A DNA stretch of 64,000 bases from Bettongia penicillata ogilbyi (GCA_023548195.1 JAJHZJ010000043.1:1798891-1862890), one strand, 5' to 3'. Positions 10,430-22,059 are shown, counted from the stretch's first letter. The notes: generated from the letters alone by a model not told the origin. Numbers and translations are program-made.

Positions 10430-13400
10430 TTGAATGTGAATGGGATGAATGTACCCATAAAACAGAAAAGGATAGTGAAGAGATAGCAGTCAGAATCCAT
10501 TGCTCCCCAGAACCACATTTAAGATGCATGTAGATTTAAAATGAAAGGTAGGAGTAGAGTAGAAGTAGGAATACTATGCTTCAGATGACCAAAAAAAGGT
10601 AAGGGCTAGCAATGGTGTTCTCAGGTAAAATTAAAACTAAAATAGATTTAATTAAAAGAAATAATTTGGGTAACTACATTTTGATAAAAGTAACATAGAT
10701 GTGAAACAATCTTAATACTGAACATAGATGCACCAAATACTATAGTATCTAAATTTTAAAAAAGTTAAATGGATTACAGGCAGAAATAATGATGTTGTAA
10801 TATAATATATAATATTAGTTATATGTTTATATAACTAATATTATATATTATTTTATAATGTACTATGGAACTTTAGTCTTCTCTAAGAACAAGATGAATC
10901 TAGTATATACTAGTATATTTTAAATACAGATGGGAAAGAAGTCAAGGAAGGAAATAAGATTTCAGACACAGCAGGTATGAGAAATCTGGAGAGAACTGAA
11001 TAAAATAGAAAGGAATATACATTTTTTTCTCAATAGTTGATGGTACCTTTACAAATATTAATCATATGTTAGGACATTAAACATATAAAGTTAAAAGTAG
11101 AAAAGCAAAAATATAAAAATTCTCCTTTTCACATCACAATGCAACAAACTTTATTTTTTAATAAGGCACCATGGAAACATAGATTAAAAACTAATTGGAG
11201 ATTAAATAACCTAATCTTAAAGAAAGAGTGGGTTAATATAGAAATAATCAATAATTTCATTAAAGAGGATGAAAACAATAAGACAACATATCAAACTTAG
11301 GTGACAGAGCAAAAGCAGTAATCAAAGGAAATTTATACCCTTAAATGCTTACATCAATAAAATAGAGAAAGAATAGACAAATGAATTGGGTATGCAAGTA
11401 AAAAAAACAAAGTAGAAAAGGAACAAATTCTCAAAAATTCTCAATGAAATACTAAATTGGAAATCCTAAAAATTGAAAGTGAGATGAATAAAGTTGAATG
11501 TCAAAACAAAAATAACAACAATATTGAATTAATAAATAAACTGGGGTTGACTTTATGAGAGAAACACAATAAAACAGGTAAATCATTAGTTAATTTGATT
11601 TTTAAGGAGAAGAAAACCAAAACACTAGTATTAAAAATGGAAAGGGTGAATATGCCACTAATGAAGATGAAATTGAAACAATTATAAGGATTTATTTCCT
11701 CAATCATATGCCAATAAATTTAACAATTTGAGTTAAGTAGAAGAATATTTACAAAAAAAATATAAATTTCCTAGATTAACAGAAAAGGAAATAGAATATC
11801 TAAACAGACTTATTCTAGAAAAGAGGGGGAAAAACAGTTCAGTTATGAGCTTCCTATGAAAAAAAGTACCAGGACCAGACAGATTCACAAGGAATGTCTA
11901 TCAAACATTTAAAGATAAATAATTGCAATATTAAATAAAGTATTTGTAAAAATAGGTACGTGATGCTACAAAACTCCTTTTATGAAGTAAATGTGATACT
12001 GATATCTAAACCAGGAAGAATTAAAAACAGAAAAAAATATAGAACAATTTCATTAATAAATATGAATGCAAAATTCTAAATAAAATATTAGCTAAAGATT
12101 ACAACACTATATTGCAAAGGTATTACACATGCATGATGATCAAATGGAATTTATACCAGGAATTCAAGAATGATTTAACATGAGGAAAACTATTAGCACA
12201 ATTGATTATATCAATAATGAAAGTTTAAAATATATCATTAGATACAGAAATTTTTTAAATAAAGTACAATATTCATTTCTATTAAAACACTTGAAATTAT
12301 AGACATAAGTGAATTTTTTAAATGAATAAAAATATCTAAAATTATCAGCATGCATTATTTGTAATGGGGATAAGCTAAACCCTTCCCAGTAAGATCAGAT
12401 ATGAAACAAAGATGCCCATTGTTACCGATATTATTCAATATTTTATTGGAAAGCAATTGGATAGCAATAAGGGAAAAAAAAGAAATAGAAGGAATCAGAA
12501 AAGAAAATGAGGTCCTAAAACTTTCTCTTTTTGCAGATTATATAATGATGTGCTTAGAAAATCCCCAAGACTCAACTAAAACTTAGTTGAACCAATTAAT
12601 AATTTTAGCTAAGTAGCAGGACATAAAATACATCCACATAAATCATCAGCATTCCTATAAGTCACAAACCAAATCATGCAAGAAGAGCTAGTAAGAGATA
12701 TCTTATTTAAAATAACTCTAGACAGCATAAAATACCTATGATTCTATCTGCCAAAATAAACTCAGGAACTATATAAATAAAATATAAAACATTTTACATA
12801 AATAAAATCAGATTTAAATAATTGGATAGATTTTAATTGTTCATAGGCAATCAGAGCCAATATAATAAAAATGACAATTTGACCTAAAGTAATTTGTATA
12901 TCCAATACCAGCTTAATTAAATCACCAAAAATATTGAATTAGAAAAAAAAGTATAATAAAATTCATTGGGAAGAACAAAAAAGTTGATAATATCAAAAAG
13001 ACTAATAAAAAATGTAAAGGAAGGAGGGTTAGTAATACCAGATCTTAAACTATATTATAAAGCTGTAATTATTAAAACTGTCTGGTACTAAGAAATACAA
13101 AGGCAAATCAATGGAACAGAGAAGAAATACAATTTACAGCAGCAAATAAATATAGCAACCTTATATTTGAAAAATGTAAAGGCAAGGTTTTGGGAGAATT
13201 CACCATTTGTTTAAAAAAATGGGAAAACTGGAAAGCAGCATGGCAGAAACGGGGCATGGACTGATATCTTATGCTACTTGCCAAGATAAGGTCAAATTGG
13301 ATACATGACCTAGATATATAAATTGATACTACAAGAAAATTTGAAGAACATGAAGTATATTGCCTATCAGACTTATGGATAGGAGAACAATTGATAAATA

Positions 13401-14240
13401 AACAAGGTGTAAAATGCATGATTTTGCTTACATTAAATTTGAAAAGGTTTTGTAGAACCAGGGTCTCTGATAAAGCCCGCATTTGTAAAACATATAGACA
13501 ATTGAGTCAAATTTTTAAGGACACAAGTCATTCCCCAATTGATAAGTGGTCAAAGGATATGAACAGGTAGTTTTCCAATGGAGAAATTAAAACTATCTAT
13601 AGCCATATGAAAAAATATTCTCAATCACTATCGGTTAAAGAAATGCAAATCAGAACAACTCTGAGATGCCACATCACACCTATCAGATTTGCTAACATGA
13701 CAAGACAGGAAAATCATAAATACTGGAGAAGTTATGGGAATGGTTGAACACTGATGCACTGTTGGTGGAGTTGTAAACTTAACTAAGCATTTTGGAGATC
13801 AAGCTGGAATTATGCCCAAAGAATTATTATTATACTCTCTACACCCTTTGACCCAGAAATACCACTACCAGGTCTATTTCCAAAGGTGATTAGGAAGGAA
13901 GGAATAGGACCCATATGTTCTAAAATATTTGTAACAGCTCTTTTTGTTATAGCAAAAAGAACCATGAAGATTGTGGGGATGCTCACAAATTGGGGAATGA
14001 TTGAACAAGTTGTGACATATGTGTACTATGGAATATTACTGTGGTACAAGAAATGATGAGCTAGTTGATTTCAGAAAAAAAAAAAACAAAACCATGGATG
14101 AACTTTCATAAAATAATGAAAAGTGAAATGGGCAGAACCAAAAAAATGTTTTCTACAGTTACAGCAATATTGTTTTAAGAACAACTTTTAGCCATTAAGT
14201 CATTTTGACTATGATGAATACTCAAATTCATTACAAAGAA
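10430..14240 (+). pseudogene. L1 ORF2 (endonuclease/RT) remnant
   Basis: ORF2 begins with the L1 endonuclease opening (Ile-Thr-Leu-Asn-Val-Asn-Gly-Met-Asn...Pro-Ile-Lys) at about 10422-10465. Near 11990-12040 are the RT words Ile-Ser-Lys-Pro-Gly and Tyr-Arg-Thr-Ile-Ser-Leu-Ile-Asn. At 12401-12586 lies the frame Lys-Gln-Arg-Cys-Pro-Leu...Leu-Phe-Asn-Ile-Leu-Leu-Glu, ending with the catalytic box as Phe-Ala-Asp-Tyr instead of Phe-Ala-Asp-Asp. The tail has the L1 carboxy-terminal blocks around 13840-14140. Numerous stops and the damaged Asp show that it is dead. Confidence 0.85.
10802..10851. repeat. Perfect 23-bp inverted repeat, 4-nt loop
   Basis: Two perfectly complementary 23-base arms flank a GTTT loop (10825-10828). 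It is almost entirely A/T and sits inside the L1 endonuclease remnant, where the L1 coding words are interrupted. Confidence 0.95.
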
Positions 14241-14579
14241 CATATGAAGAAAGACAATATTTTGATCTAGAGAAAGAACTGATAAATAGAAGTATGTATA
14301 GAATGTTATACATACATAATACATATGTATGTATATGTGTGTATGTATAATTTGTGTGCAATGGTAGCCATCTCTAGCATGGGGAGAGGAGGAGGAAAGA
14401 AAAAAGAAAAAAAAAGAAGAAATTTACATGAAAATGTTGCAATATATTTAAAAAGAATAGTAAGTGGTACACAATAGATTTGCAGTTTCATGTGCCATCA
14501 TCTTTATTATTATTCTACTATGTTATGGGAATGCTTGTTTTATTTCGTACATTAAAAATAAAATAAGTAAACTTTTTTT

Positions 14580-14966
14580 AAAAGCAAGGGCCCCAAGGCA
14601 GGATAACTGTTAGACTCTACATCAACAGATTAGATCACTTCTCTGTGTGTGAATGGTTTGTTACTAGCTTGAAGGGAACAGTGGAGCAGAAAAGGAGAGG
14701 GCAGCTTTCAGAGAGCTGGTGTACACCACTGCATTTGCTCATCTGGGCCAGGATACTTAAAAACACCAGGACTGGTTTGATGAAAGTGATTGGGAATTTC
14801 TGAGGTTACTAAACGAAAAATGAGAACTCTACAGGGTCTACCAGCAGGACAGTTCATTCGTTTCTAAAAAGGTAGCGTTTAACTCCATCAAAAGTAAAGT
14901 GCAAACAAAGCTTGGAGAGATGCAGGATTCTTGGCTCAGAAGAAAGCAAATGAAATTTTATATTGA
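14580..14966 (+). mobile_element. RTE retrotransposon, middle part
   Basis: The RTE resumes directly after the L1. It encodes, in successive frames, Glu-Leu-Val-Tyr-Thr-Thr-Ala-Phe-Ala-His-Leu-Gly, His-Gln-Asp-Trp-Phe-Asp-Glu and Val-Ser-Lys-Lys-Val-Ala-Phe-Asn-Ser-Ile-Lys-Ser-Lys-Val-Gln-Thr-Lys-Leu. These are the linker between endonuclease and reverse transcriptase in RTE proteins. It is cut at 14966 by the inverted RTE fragment. Confidence 0.85.
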
Positions 14967-15340
14967 AATGAAATTTCAATGAAATTGAAACAAGTGAAGT
15001 TTTATACTGATGACCTTTGTCCTTCCCTCTTGAGGACCAAAATGACATCACTATGATAAAGTCAAGTCACATCGTATCAGACTGTGGCTGATCAGAGTAA
15101 TACCAGCTCAGAAAGCTCTACCACAGATTGGGCATGGATATTCCGAGTGAACATTTGGGTGGAAACTCTAAATTTGTGCGTCCTATGTTTCTTTTGAGCT
15201 GTTTCAATTCTGCTTTGCTCATAGAGTACAGCACCTTTTATGATGTGGGCAAGCCATGTCACATAATAAATTCCAAAGTTCTTGAGAATGTCCTTGTATC
15301 ACCTCTTCTGACCATCATGTGATTGCCTGCCCCATGTGAG
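14967..15340 (-). mobile_element. RTE 3' fragment, inverted, inserted in RTE
   Basis: The minus strand reads as the carboxy-terminal part of an RTE protein (Asp-Met-Ala-Cys-Pro-His, Gln-Ser-type words, then Cys-Pro-Ile-Cys-Gly-Arg-Ala-Phe) and its 3' UTR with 'ccctcttgaggaccaaaatg' on the plus strand. A 10-bp duplication, tttatattga, flanks it at 14957-14966 and 15341-15350, which supports a true insertion. Its 3' end lies to the left, next to a short repetitive 'attgaaatg' stretch. Confidence 0.8.
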
Positions 15341-17275
15341 TTTATATTGATAGTAACAATCCAAAGCATTTTTTTTTAATACTGCCCTGGAAGCTATTTA
15401 TGAGTCAGAGACCTTTGATGTATCTAATCAGCACTGATGGAGCCACACTGATCTGTGATAAGGACATGATCCTAGAGAGAGGGTTGAACATTTCCACAGT
15501 GTTCTCAACAGATCATCATCAATCAATGCTGAAGCCATTGACCATTTACCTCAGGTTGAAGCCAGTCCTGTCCTAGCTGAAGCTCCAACTGAACTAGAGG
15601 TTTTGAATGTCATTAGGCTCCTCTATTGTGGCAAAGAACCTGGTGTGGATTCTATTCCATTTGAGATTTCCAAGGCCCAGGGCTCACTGCTCTTACAAAA
15701 GCTGACTGAGATTTCCTGGGTTATATGGCAAGAGGAGGTTATTCTCCAGGAGACAAATATGTCTCTGTTGTCCATGTCTATAAAGGAAAAGGAAATAGGT
15801 TGTCCTGTAGCAATTACAGGGGGGGGAGTATCTCTCCATCAATAATTGCTGGCAAGATTCCTTATCTCCTTAATGGACTAATCCTTCACCTGGAAGATGG
15901 TCATCTACCTGAGAGCCAGTGTGACTTCAGAAAGGGCTGAGGAACAGTCGACATGATGTTTGCTGCCCTACAATTTCAGGAAAAATCCAGGAGCAGAACA
16001 GAGGTCTATGCATGATATTTATTGATCTGACTAAGGTCTTTGATACTGTCAGTCACGGGAACTTGTGTAAAATCACGGCAAAATTGGGTTTCCAAGAGTT
16101 CATCAGTATTGACCACCAGTTTCATGATGGCATGCTTGCCTGGGTTCTGGATAATGGATGATGCTCCTGAGCTTTCCCAATAGCCAATGGACTGAAGTAA
16201 GGCTATGTGCTTGCTTCTATGCTTTACTGTATGATGTTTTCAGCAATACTGTCAGATGCTTTTGACGAACATGGCATCAAGGTCAGCTACTGCACTGATA
16301 GTAATTATTTAACTCACAGGATATAAGCCAAGATTAAAGTGGAGGGAATGTTGGTGTGTGACTTTTCTTGTGTGCACTCAGTTCAGCTTCTGAGGCTAAG
16401 ATGTTACAAAATATGGATCAACTTTCTGCCGGTTGTCCTAATTTTGGCCTAAAATTAACACTAAGAAAACAGATGTTCTCCACGAGCCAGCACTGCACCA
16501 TTCGTGTGTGGAACCATTGGCTACAACAAATAAAGAAATTTTGAATACTGTGGATAGGTTCACTTCCCTTGGCAGTATACTTCACAGTGATGTATACATA
16601 GATGATTATGTTGATGCACATATTGCTGGAGTCAGCTCAGTGTTTGGGAAGCTCCGAAGGAAAGTATGGGAGAGAAGGCTGCCAACCAAACTGAAAGTTT
16701 AAAGGTACTGACCTTCTTGCTGTATGCCTGTGAAACCTGGACAGTCTTCCAGCTCCATGCCAGGAAACTGAATTGCTTCCATTTGAATTGTCTTAGGAAG
16801 ATTTTGAAGATCACCTGGTAGGATAAGGTACCAGACACTGGAGTTCTTTCACTAGTTGAACTGTTAAGCATTCAGATTCTATTGTAGAGTGTACCTCATG
16901 GGCTGGCCCATCTGGTTGTTTGAATGCAAATATACATTTACCTATAAGTCTATTTTACAGAGAACTATCACAAGGCATGTTGCTCACATGGAAGTCAGAA
17001 AATGTGGTAAAAGGACACTCCCAAGGTCTCTCTGAAGACCTTTGGAATTGATCATGTGACGTGGGAGATACTGTCACAGGACTGCCCAGCATGATGTGCT
17101 TTCATCAGGGATGATGCTGTGCCCTTTTAACAAAGCAGAATTGTGATAGACCCACCCCCCAAAATGCAGACATGAAATTTAGAGACATCTACCTATTTGT
17201 GTCTAACCTGTGGCAGATCTGACATCATGATGTCATGTTGGTGCTCTTCAAGAAAAAAGGACCAACACTGACCAT
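15341..17275 (+). mobile_element. RTE retrotransposon, right part with RT and 3' end
   Basis: The host RTE continues with Ser-Asn-Asn-Pro-Lys-type words at 15350, runs through the reverse transcriptase, and ends near 17275 in the family's 3' motif (a 'catgatgtcatg...ctcttcaag' end). Together with the parts left of the L1 this gives about 3.2 kb of RTE, near full length for the clade. Confidence 0.85.
15600..16620 (+). pseudogene. RTE reverse transcriptase remnant
   Basis: RT blocks appear in order. Gly-Lys-Glu-Pro-Gly-Val-Asp-Ser-Ile-Pro lies at 15630-15662, and Tyr-Lys-Gly-Lys-Gly-Asn-Arg-Leu-Ser-Cys-Ser-Asn-Tyr-Arg-Gly follows in a shifted frame near 15780-15825. Pro-Glu-Ser-Gln-Cys-Asp-Phe-Arg-Lys-Gly ends at 15940. 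Phe-Ile-Asp-Leu-Thr-Lys-Val-Phe-Asp-Thr-Val-Ser-His lies at 16018-16056, and Gln-Phe-His-Asp-Gly-Met-Leu-Ala near 16115. The Phe-Ala-Asp-Asp box near 16360 is degraded to Val-Cys-Asp-Phe. An eight-G run near 15820 accompanies the frame change. Not functional. Confidence 0.85.
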
Positions 17276-17338
17276 GGTGTTATTTTACTTGACAATGTCA
17301 TTTAGCTCCCGTGGATTAGATTACTGTCCATCCAATCC

Positions 17339-17455
17339 AATAAATGTGTTAAGTGCCTATTATGTTCCAGGCACTGTGCTAAAAGCTGAGGATATAATTA
17401 ATTAAAAAGAAAGACAGTCCCTGCCTTAAGGAGCTTACAAGAGGGGGCACCACCA
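17339..17455 (-). repeat. L2 LINE tail, reversed
   Basis: The plus strand reads as reversed L2 3' end: 'ttaagtgcctattatgttcc', 'aggcactgtgctaaaagct', 'cagtccctgccttaaggagc'. Confidence 0.75.
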
Positions 17456-17469
17456 TGTTGAAATGAGCT

Positions 17470-17721
17470 AGAGCAGCAGATGCAGAGGGATGACTTTCAA
17501 ATCAATCTGTCCTGTTCCAGCTTCTCTGCTGATCTCCCATCTCCAGCTGCCTTTCAAACATGTCAAGCCGGATATCCAGTGGACATTTTAAATTTGATTT
17601 GTCCCAGATCATACTTATGAATTTTCCTCTTTAGCTCTCTTTTTCTCCTTTCCTAATACTACAGAGGGCAACACCATCTTCCAAGTTCCTTAGGCTCACT
17701 ACCTTGAAGTCACTCTAGACA

Positions 17722-17791
<70 letters not shown>

Positions 17792-18555
17792 CACCCCTCC
17801 ACCCCAGTAGATCGACCAATATGTCCCTAGGGCTTGTGGATTTCACCTTTGTAAAATGTCTCAAATATGATCCTTTCCTTTCTCAGACACTCTGATGCAG
17901 ACCCTCATCAACACATCCCTGGATCATTACAGCATGCTTTGAGGGCAGGGGTGTTGGTGATGGTGGTACCTGCATCAAGTCTCTTCCTGCTCTAGTTCAT
18001 TCTCCCTTCATCTGCAAAAGTGATTTTTCTAAATTGAAGGTCCAATCATGTCCCACACTTTGCCCTATTCCATAAACTCCAATGGCTCCCTATCATCTTC
18101 AGGATTAAATACAAAATTTTCTCTCTGGCCTTGAAATCTCTTCATGCCCTTTCCCCTGATAGGTCCTCCCCCACAACTCCCTACATATACTCTTTGCCAT
18201 GGTGCCACTGGCCTCCTGGCTGTTGTATCTTTTGGCTCTGGGCATTCTCTTTGACTATTCCCTCATACATATGATGTTCTCTCTTCCCCTCTCCAAGCAC
18301 TGACCTTCCTGGCTTCTTTTCACTTTCAGCTAAAATCCCATCTTCTACAGTAAGCTTTTCCCTGTAAATTCACGTGCCTTCCCTCATTCATTATTTCCCA
18401 TTTATCCCATGTATTGCTTGATTTGAATATATTTGTTTGCATGTTGTCTCTCCTGTTAGATCATGAGCTTTCTGAGGGCAGCCATTCTTCCCACACCTAG
18501 CACGGTTCCCTGCACATAGTAGGTGCTTCATAAATGTTTGTGGATTGAAAGATTA
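17470..18555 (+). mobile_element. L2 LINE 3' portion
   Basis: Sense-strand L2 non-coding and terminal coding words run in order: 'aagtgatttttctaaattg', 'aaactccaatggctccctat', 'tggcctcctggctgttgtat', 'taaaatcccatcttctacag', 'tgttgtctctcctgttag', ending 'acatagtaggtgcttcataa'. It contains a (CT)n expansion. Confidence 0.88.
17725..17789. repeat. (CT)n microsatellite
   Basis: About 32 CT units, expanded within the L2 copy. Confidence 0.97.
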
Positions 18556-18589
18556 AGTGTTAGTGACTAGCCTAAACATGGTCTTTGCT

Positions 18590-18775
18590 TTCAATAGTAG
18601 AATGTCAGAGCTGGGAAAGATCTTGTTTAAGAGTTTATTTACAAGAGGAAATGAAGGATTAATAGAAAGAAGGGATTCCATCACATTGCCCAAGTGACAA
18701 GGCAGAAACTCAAACCCAGGACCTCAAAATTCCTATAGCACAGTTTCCATGTCCCTGTCATAGGGTGCTTCCCAA
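18590..18775 (-). repeat. MIR-family SINE
   Basis: Reversed MIR words on the plus strand: 'atgtcagagctgggaaagat', 'cattgcccaagtgacaagg', 'actcaaacccaggacctc'. Confidence 0.6.
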
Positions 18776-19555
18776 AATCCTGATCTGCTTCCCACATAAA
18801 CAACATGCAAGGAAGTTCTCCATGCATCTGGGCTGGTGGAGGCTCTGGCAGGTCTGGGCAGGGGTGGGGGGGCAGCAATCACCTGCTTCCCCAAAGCTAC
18901 TCAGTCCATCTCCTTAGCTCAGACCATACTGGAGGCCTCCTAGGGACATCCCTCTGGGCTGACCCCACAGTTGAGTCTGCTGCCCTCAGTGATCCCTTCA
19001 TCAATCCTGGGCAGTCTTTCTCCTGTCCCTCAAACAAAAGCTCTCTATGCCTTGGTTAGCTTAGTGTGCTAGCAGTGTGGGAAGGATTCCCTCAGCTCCT
19101 GCTGCTGCAGTCAGTCGGGTTCTGCATTTATTAAACCCAACTCTGGCACCCTGACGGATGTCACTGAGACAGAGACAGAAGAATGCAGCATTAACCTTCT
19201 GTGCATTCACCTGTTACCAGTGCTTTGTTTCCAGATCTCAGTGCAGTCACTGAAGACCAATATTCTCCTTTCAGGATGCTGTTATCACATGATGATTTTT
19301 GTGATTGAAATTAGCCTGCAGATCTGATTTCCAGGTCAGAGAGGCCCACGGACTCTTCTAGGTTGGACCAGGGACTGATCCATGGGGCCAGTCATGAGGG
19401 CATGACCAGGGACCGGGAGAGGCATCCTGAAGGAGGGTCAGCAATGTCTTAAAGAGCAGGAAAACAGGAAAGGCTTTTGCATCACTTTTCTGCCTATATT
19501 TGCTCTGGCTAAGCAGCCATTCTGTCTTCCTTCATATTACTCCATCATCATGCCA
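18776..19555. other. Unassigned, partly conserved-element-like
   Basis: No gene or repeat is named. The piece 19120-19340 is unique, AT-balanced and free of repeat wording, the texture of a non-coding conserved element. That is a guess without alignment. Confidence 0.35.
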
Positions 19556-19559
19556 TCCC

Positions 19560-19695
19560 TATGTACAGAATGCACTTCAGCCTCACCTGTGACTCACAGA
19601 ATCTCTTACTTCCTTCAACACCAAGATCAAATACCACCTTCTGTGGGAAGTCTTTTTCTGATCCTCTCCATGCTTGTGCCCTCAGGGAAAGTAGG
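19560..19695 (+). repeat. L2 LINE 3' fragment
   Basis: Sense L2 words: 'cttacttccttcaacaccaa', 'gatcaaataccaccttctgt', 'gggaagtctttttctgatcc'. Confidence 0.75.
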
Positions 19696-19769
19696 AACTG
19701 CAAGCCCCGAGTCCATCCATTAGGCAGCCTAGAACCAATTTCCCACCTGTATATAATTTAGGGTCACTT

Positions 19770-20365
19770 CCCAGAAGCCTAATGGAAATCATCCCAGTCC
19801 AAACCTCCAGCTCATGGCTGCTCAGTCATAGAGGGCTGAGCAGATCTTGAAGGGGTGGCCCTGAGCATCCTTCCTTCCAGTAACTGACTCTGACTTCCAG
19901 AGAATGATCCTGACCTCCAGGCTAAGACCTCTGGACATTTGTGGGTGGGGGGGAGGAGTAGCATGAAAGAGACTGGGGCCCCCTTCCATTGCTAGACAAA
20001 CACCATGACCTCTGTCCCCTCCCCCACCTCTGTGCTGAAGGACACACCTCCTGGGCATCATTTCAGTAATCCCAACCACTTGGAAATGCTCGTCAGCCTG
20101 AACTGAGAAGGGAATCTTAGCACAACCTTTTGCGCTGAACTAAAGTTAAAAAAATCTTTCCGGTAATTATGCTTCTTAAATTAGTGTTTCTAACATGTAG
20201 CTCAGAATATCACAAGGACAAGCTGAGAAATGCAGACAGTAGCAGGAAAAACCTAGGTCCTGGTCCCTCAGCAGACCTGGCAAGGAAGGAAGAAAGGAGG
20301 AAGGGCAGGCCGTTGGGGGTCTGGATGGGAACCTGCTGCTGTGGGCTTTGCTTATCTCATGGAAA
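19770..20365. other. Unassigned, unique island at 20090-20230
   Basis: No gene seen. The 20090-20230 segment is AT-rich and non-repetitive, with a 'ccggtaattatgcttc' core, and could be regulatory, but nothing in the sequence proves it. Confidence 0.3.
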
Positions 20366-20367
20366 AG

Positions 20368-20416
<49 letters not shown>

Positions 20417-20530
20417 TGTGCATGCATATTTGTGTGGTGAGTGTGAGTTTGTATACATATGTGCATGTGTGTGTTGAGTGTATACATATGTGTATATGTG
20501 CATGTGTGTGTTTTTGTGTGCGTGTGCATG
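20368..20530. repeat. (GT)n microsatellite with degenerate tail
   Basis: A pure GT run to about 20408 is followed by GTAT/GTGC variants. The long overlapping open frames on both strands are repeat translation only. Confidence 0.95.
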
Positions 20531-20539
20531 ACAAAAATG

Positions 20540-21610
20540 GGCACCAGAGACACATTCATCTGAGAAAAAGAAGTGGATACCAAGTGTGGCCCCTGTAGCT
20601 GAAACTTCAAGGTCAAGATTTCCCTAGTTTTTTGGGAGATTGGGACTGGTAGAGAGAAAAAAGTGGATTTCCGGGTGCCCAGTGCTCCTGGGAGAGCCAA
20701 GTCAAAGAGGCGTGGAGGACACTGACCTGAGAGGAAAGGGCTTGCTTGTTCAGTTAAGACTAGTCACCTTCATTTGGAAGAGCGAGTCTAAACCAAAGGC
20801 TGCCACTCTAGCTTGGTGGGACTGTGCGGGGCTCTGGGAGGAGAAGGGCTCATTGTGAACCAGCGTGACACCTGACAGCAACCCCCAGTTCTGTTGCATT
20901 ATGGAGAGCTAATGAACTCCGTGGGTACCTTACCTGCTTTGTACAGGCTGGGGAGTGATCAAGATTCCTTGGCATCTTCCCTTAGGGGAGATAAGGGCTG
21001 TCCCATAGCTGAGGCCAAGGTGCTTCTAATCAATGCCTGAATTTGACAATGAGGATGTTCTGTCTACTCTCCTGTGATCAATTTGCCCGCACTAACCTCT
21101 CTTTCACATCCCTAATTGCCCATGCAGCCCCAGCCCCCAGATTCCTGGACTCCAGCCCTCCTAGTCCTAGCGCACTCACACTCTGTGAATGAGAAGGAGG
21201 CTCTCTGCTGAACAAGGAGAGGAGGTGGTAATGGAGAAAGCAGAGGTTAGAAAAGAAATGAAGATAATGAAGTGATGGGCCCTGCTTTTGTCTCTGCTTC
21301 TTCTATTACAAGTTCATTTCAGGCTTCATTTACAGACCCTGAATTTAACCCCGATTCCCTGAGGACTGACAACATTTGGATTTGGCCACAGTCCACTTCC
21401 TGGGCTCTAATGCCCCCGCCTCCTAGCTTCTGACCTTTCCCTCCAGCTCCAGGCAGATGATGCCATGGGGCTTCCAGAGCAAGTTCTGGGTCCCCCAGGA
21501 TAGTAAAGACCTTGGTTCCAGGGTCTCACAACACCACATCCTTTCCCCTCGCTTCTCCTCAGGGAGGATTACTTGGCTTCCAGGAGCAAGGGAGGATGAA
21601 ACTTTGATTT
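20540..21610. other. Unassigned sequence
   Basis: A kilobase without a recognisable repeat, exon or RNA gene. Confidence 0.4.
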
Positions 21611-21614
21611 CCCA

Positions 21615-21795
21615 AATGTCAGTTCTAGAAGAGATTATCGAAATGCCCAGTCCCCAGGCCTCGCTACAGTTTACTACTAGAGAGGGTGTGACACTGTGAG
21701 GCCCAGAGTGAACTTCAGCTTATCCAAGATCAGACAGCTGATCAGTGGCAGGGCTGGGGTGTAAGCCTCAGTCCCAGACTCCTAGTCTCTTTTTA
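21615..21795 (-). repeat. MIR-family SINE
   Basis: Reversed MIR: 'aggcccagagtgaactt', 'atccaagatcagacagct', 'gatcagtggcagggctgg', 'cccagactcctagtctc'. Confidence 0.65.
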
Positions 21796-22059
21796 GCTCC
21801 TTCTTTCTTCCAGTGCCTGGAGTGTGACAGGTTGTTCTTGTGGCACTCACTGGTGAAGAGTCCTGGTCATGTGAAGATACTCAAGTGACTTGGCAGAGAC
21901 AGTGCCAAAAGGAAATGGGGAAAGAGATCTGGGAAAAAGAACACTCCTGAAGATACCTCAGCTAGGGAAACGGGGTCAAAGGTAGACATGAGGACATGAG
22001 TTTGGAGTATTAGTGCCCAGGAGAAGTAAAGGTCATGCTATCACATTATTCATTTGGCC

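Larger units (their letters stand above)
10314..14579 (+). mobile_element. L1 LINE inserted in the RTE element
   Basis: A sense-strand L1, 5'-truncated just before ORF2, extends to an A/T-rich 3' end ('ttaaaaataaaataagtaaa'). It interrupts the RTE precisely: RTE sequence before it ends in the words preceding 'aaaagaag' (10306-10313) and resumes at 'aaaagcaag' (14580-14588), a diverged target-site duplication. The 3' UTR, about 14240-14579, contains a short GTAT-type microsatellite and an A-rich patch. Family knowledge: L1 mobilises by target-primed reverse transcription. Confidence 0.88.

Noticed and set aside
10802..10851. The palindrome as a microRNA precursor
   Set aside because: The stem is only 23 bp, A/T-only and perfect, without the length or bulges of a typical precursor. 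A DNA-level origin is simpler.
13108..13482. 124-codon minus-strand frame
   Set aside because: Antisense to L1 ORF2, whose sense words are recognisable across this region.
20176..20700. 174-codon minus-strand open frame, the longest in the window
   Set aside because: Most of it is translation of the GT/CA microsatellite (His-Thr repeats), with no domain. Two other frames over the same tract are also open for the same reason.
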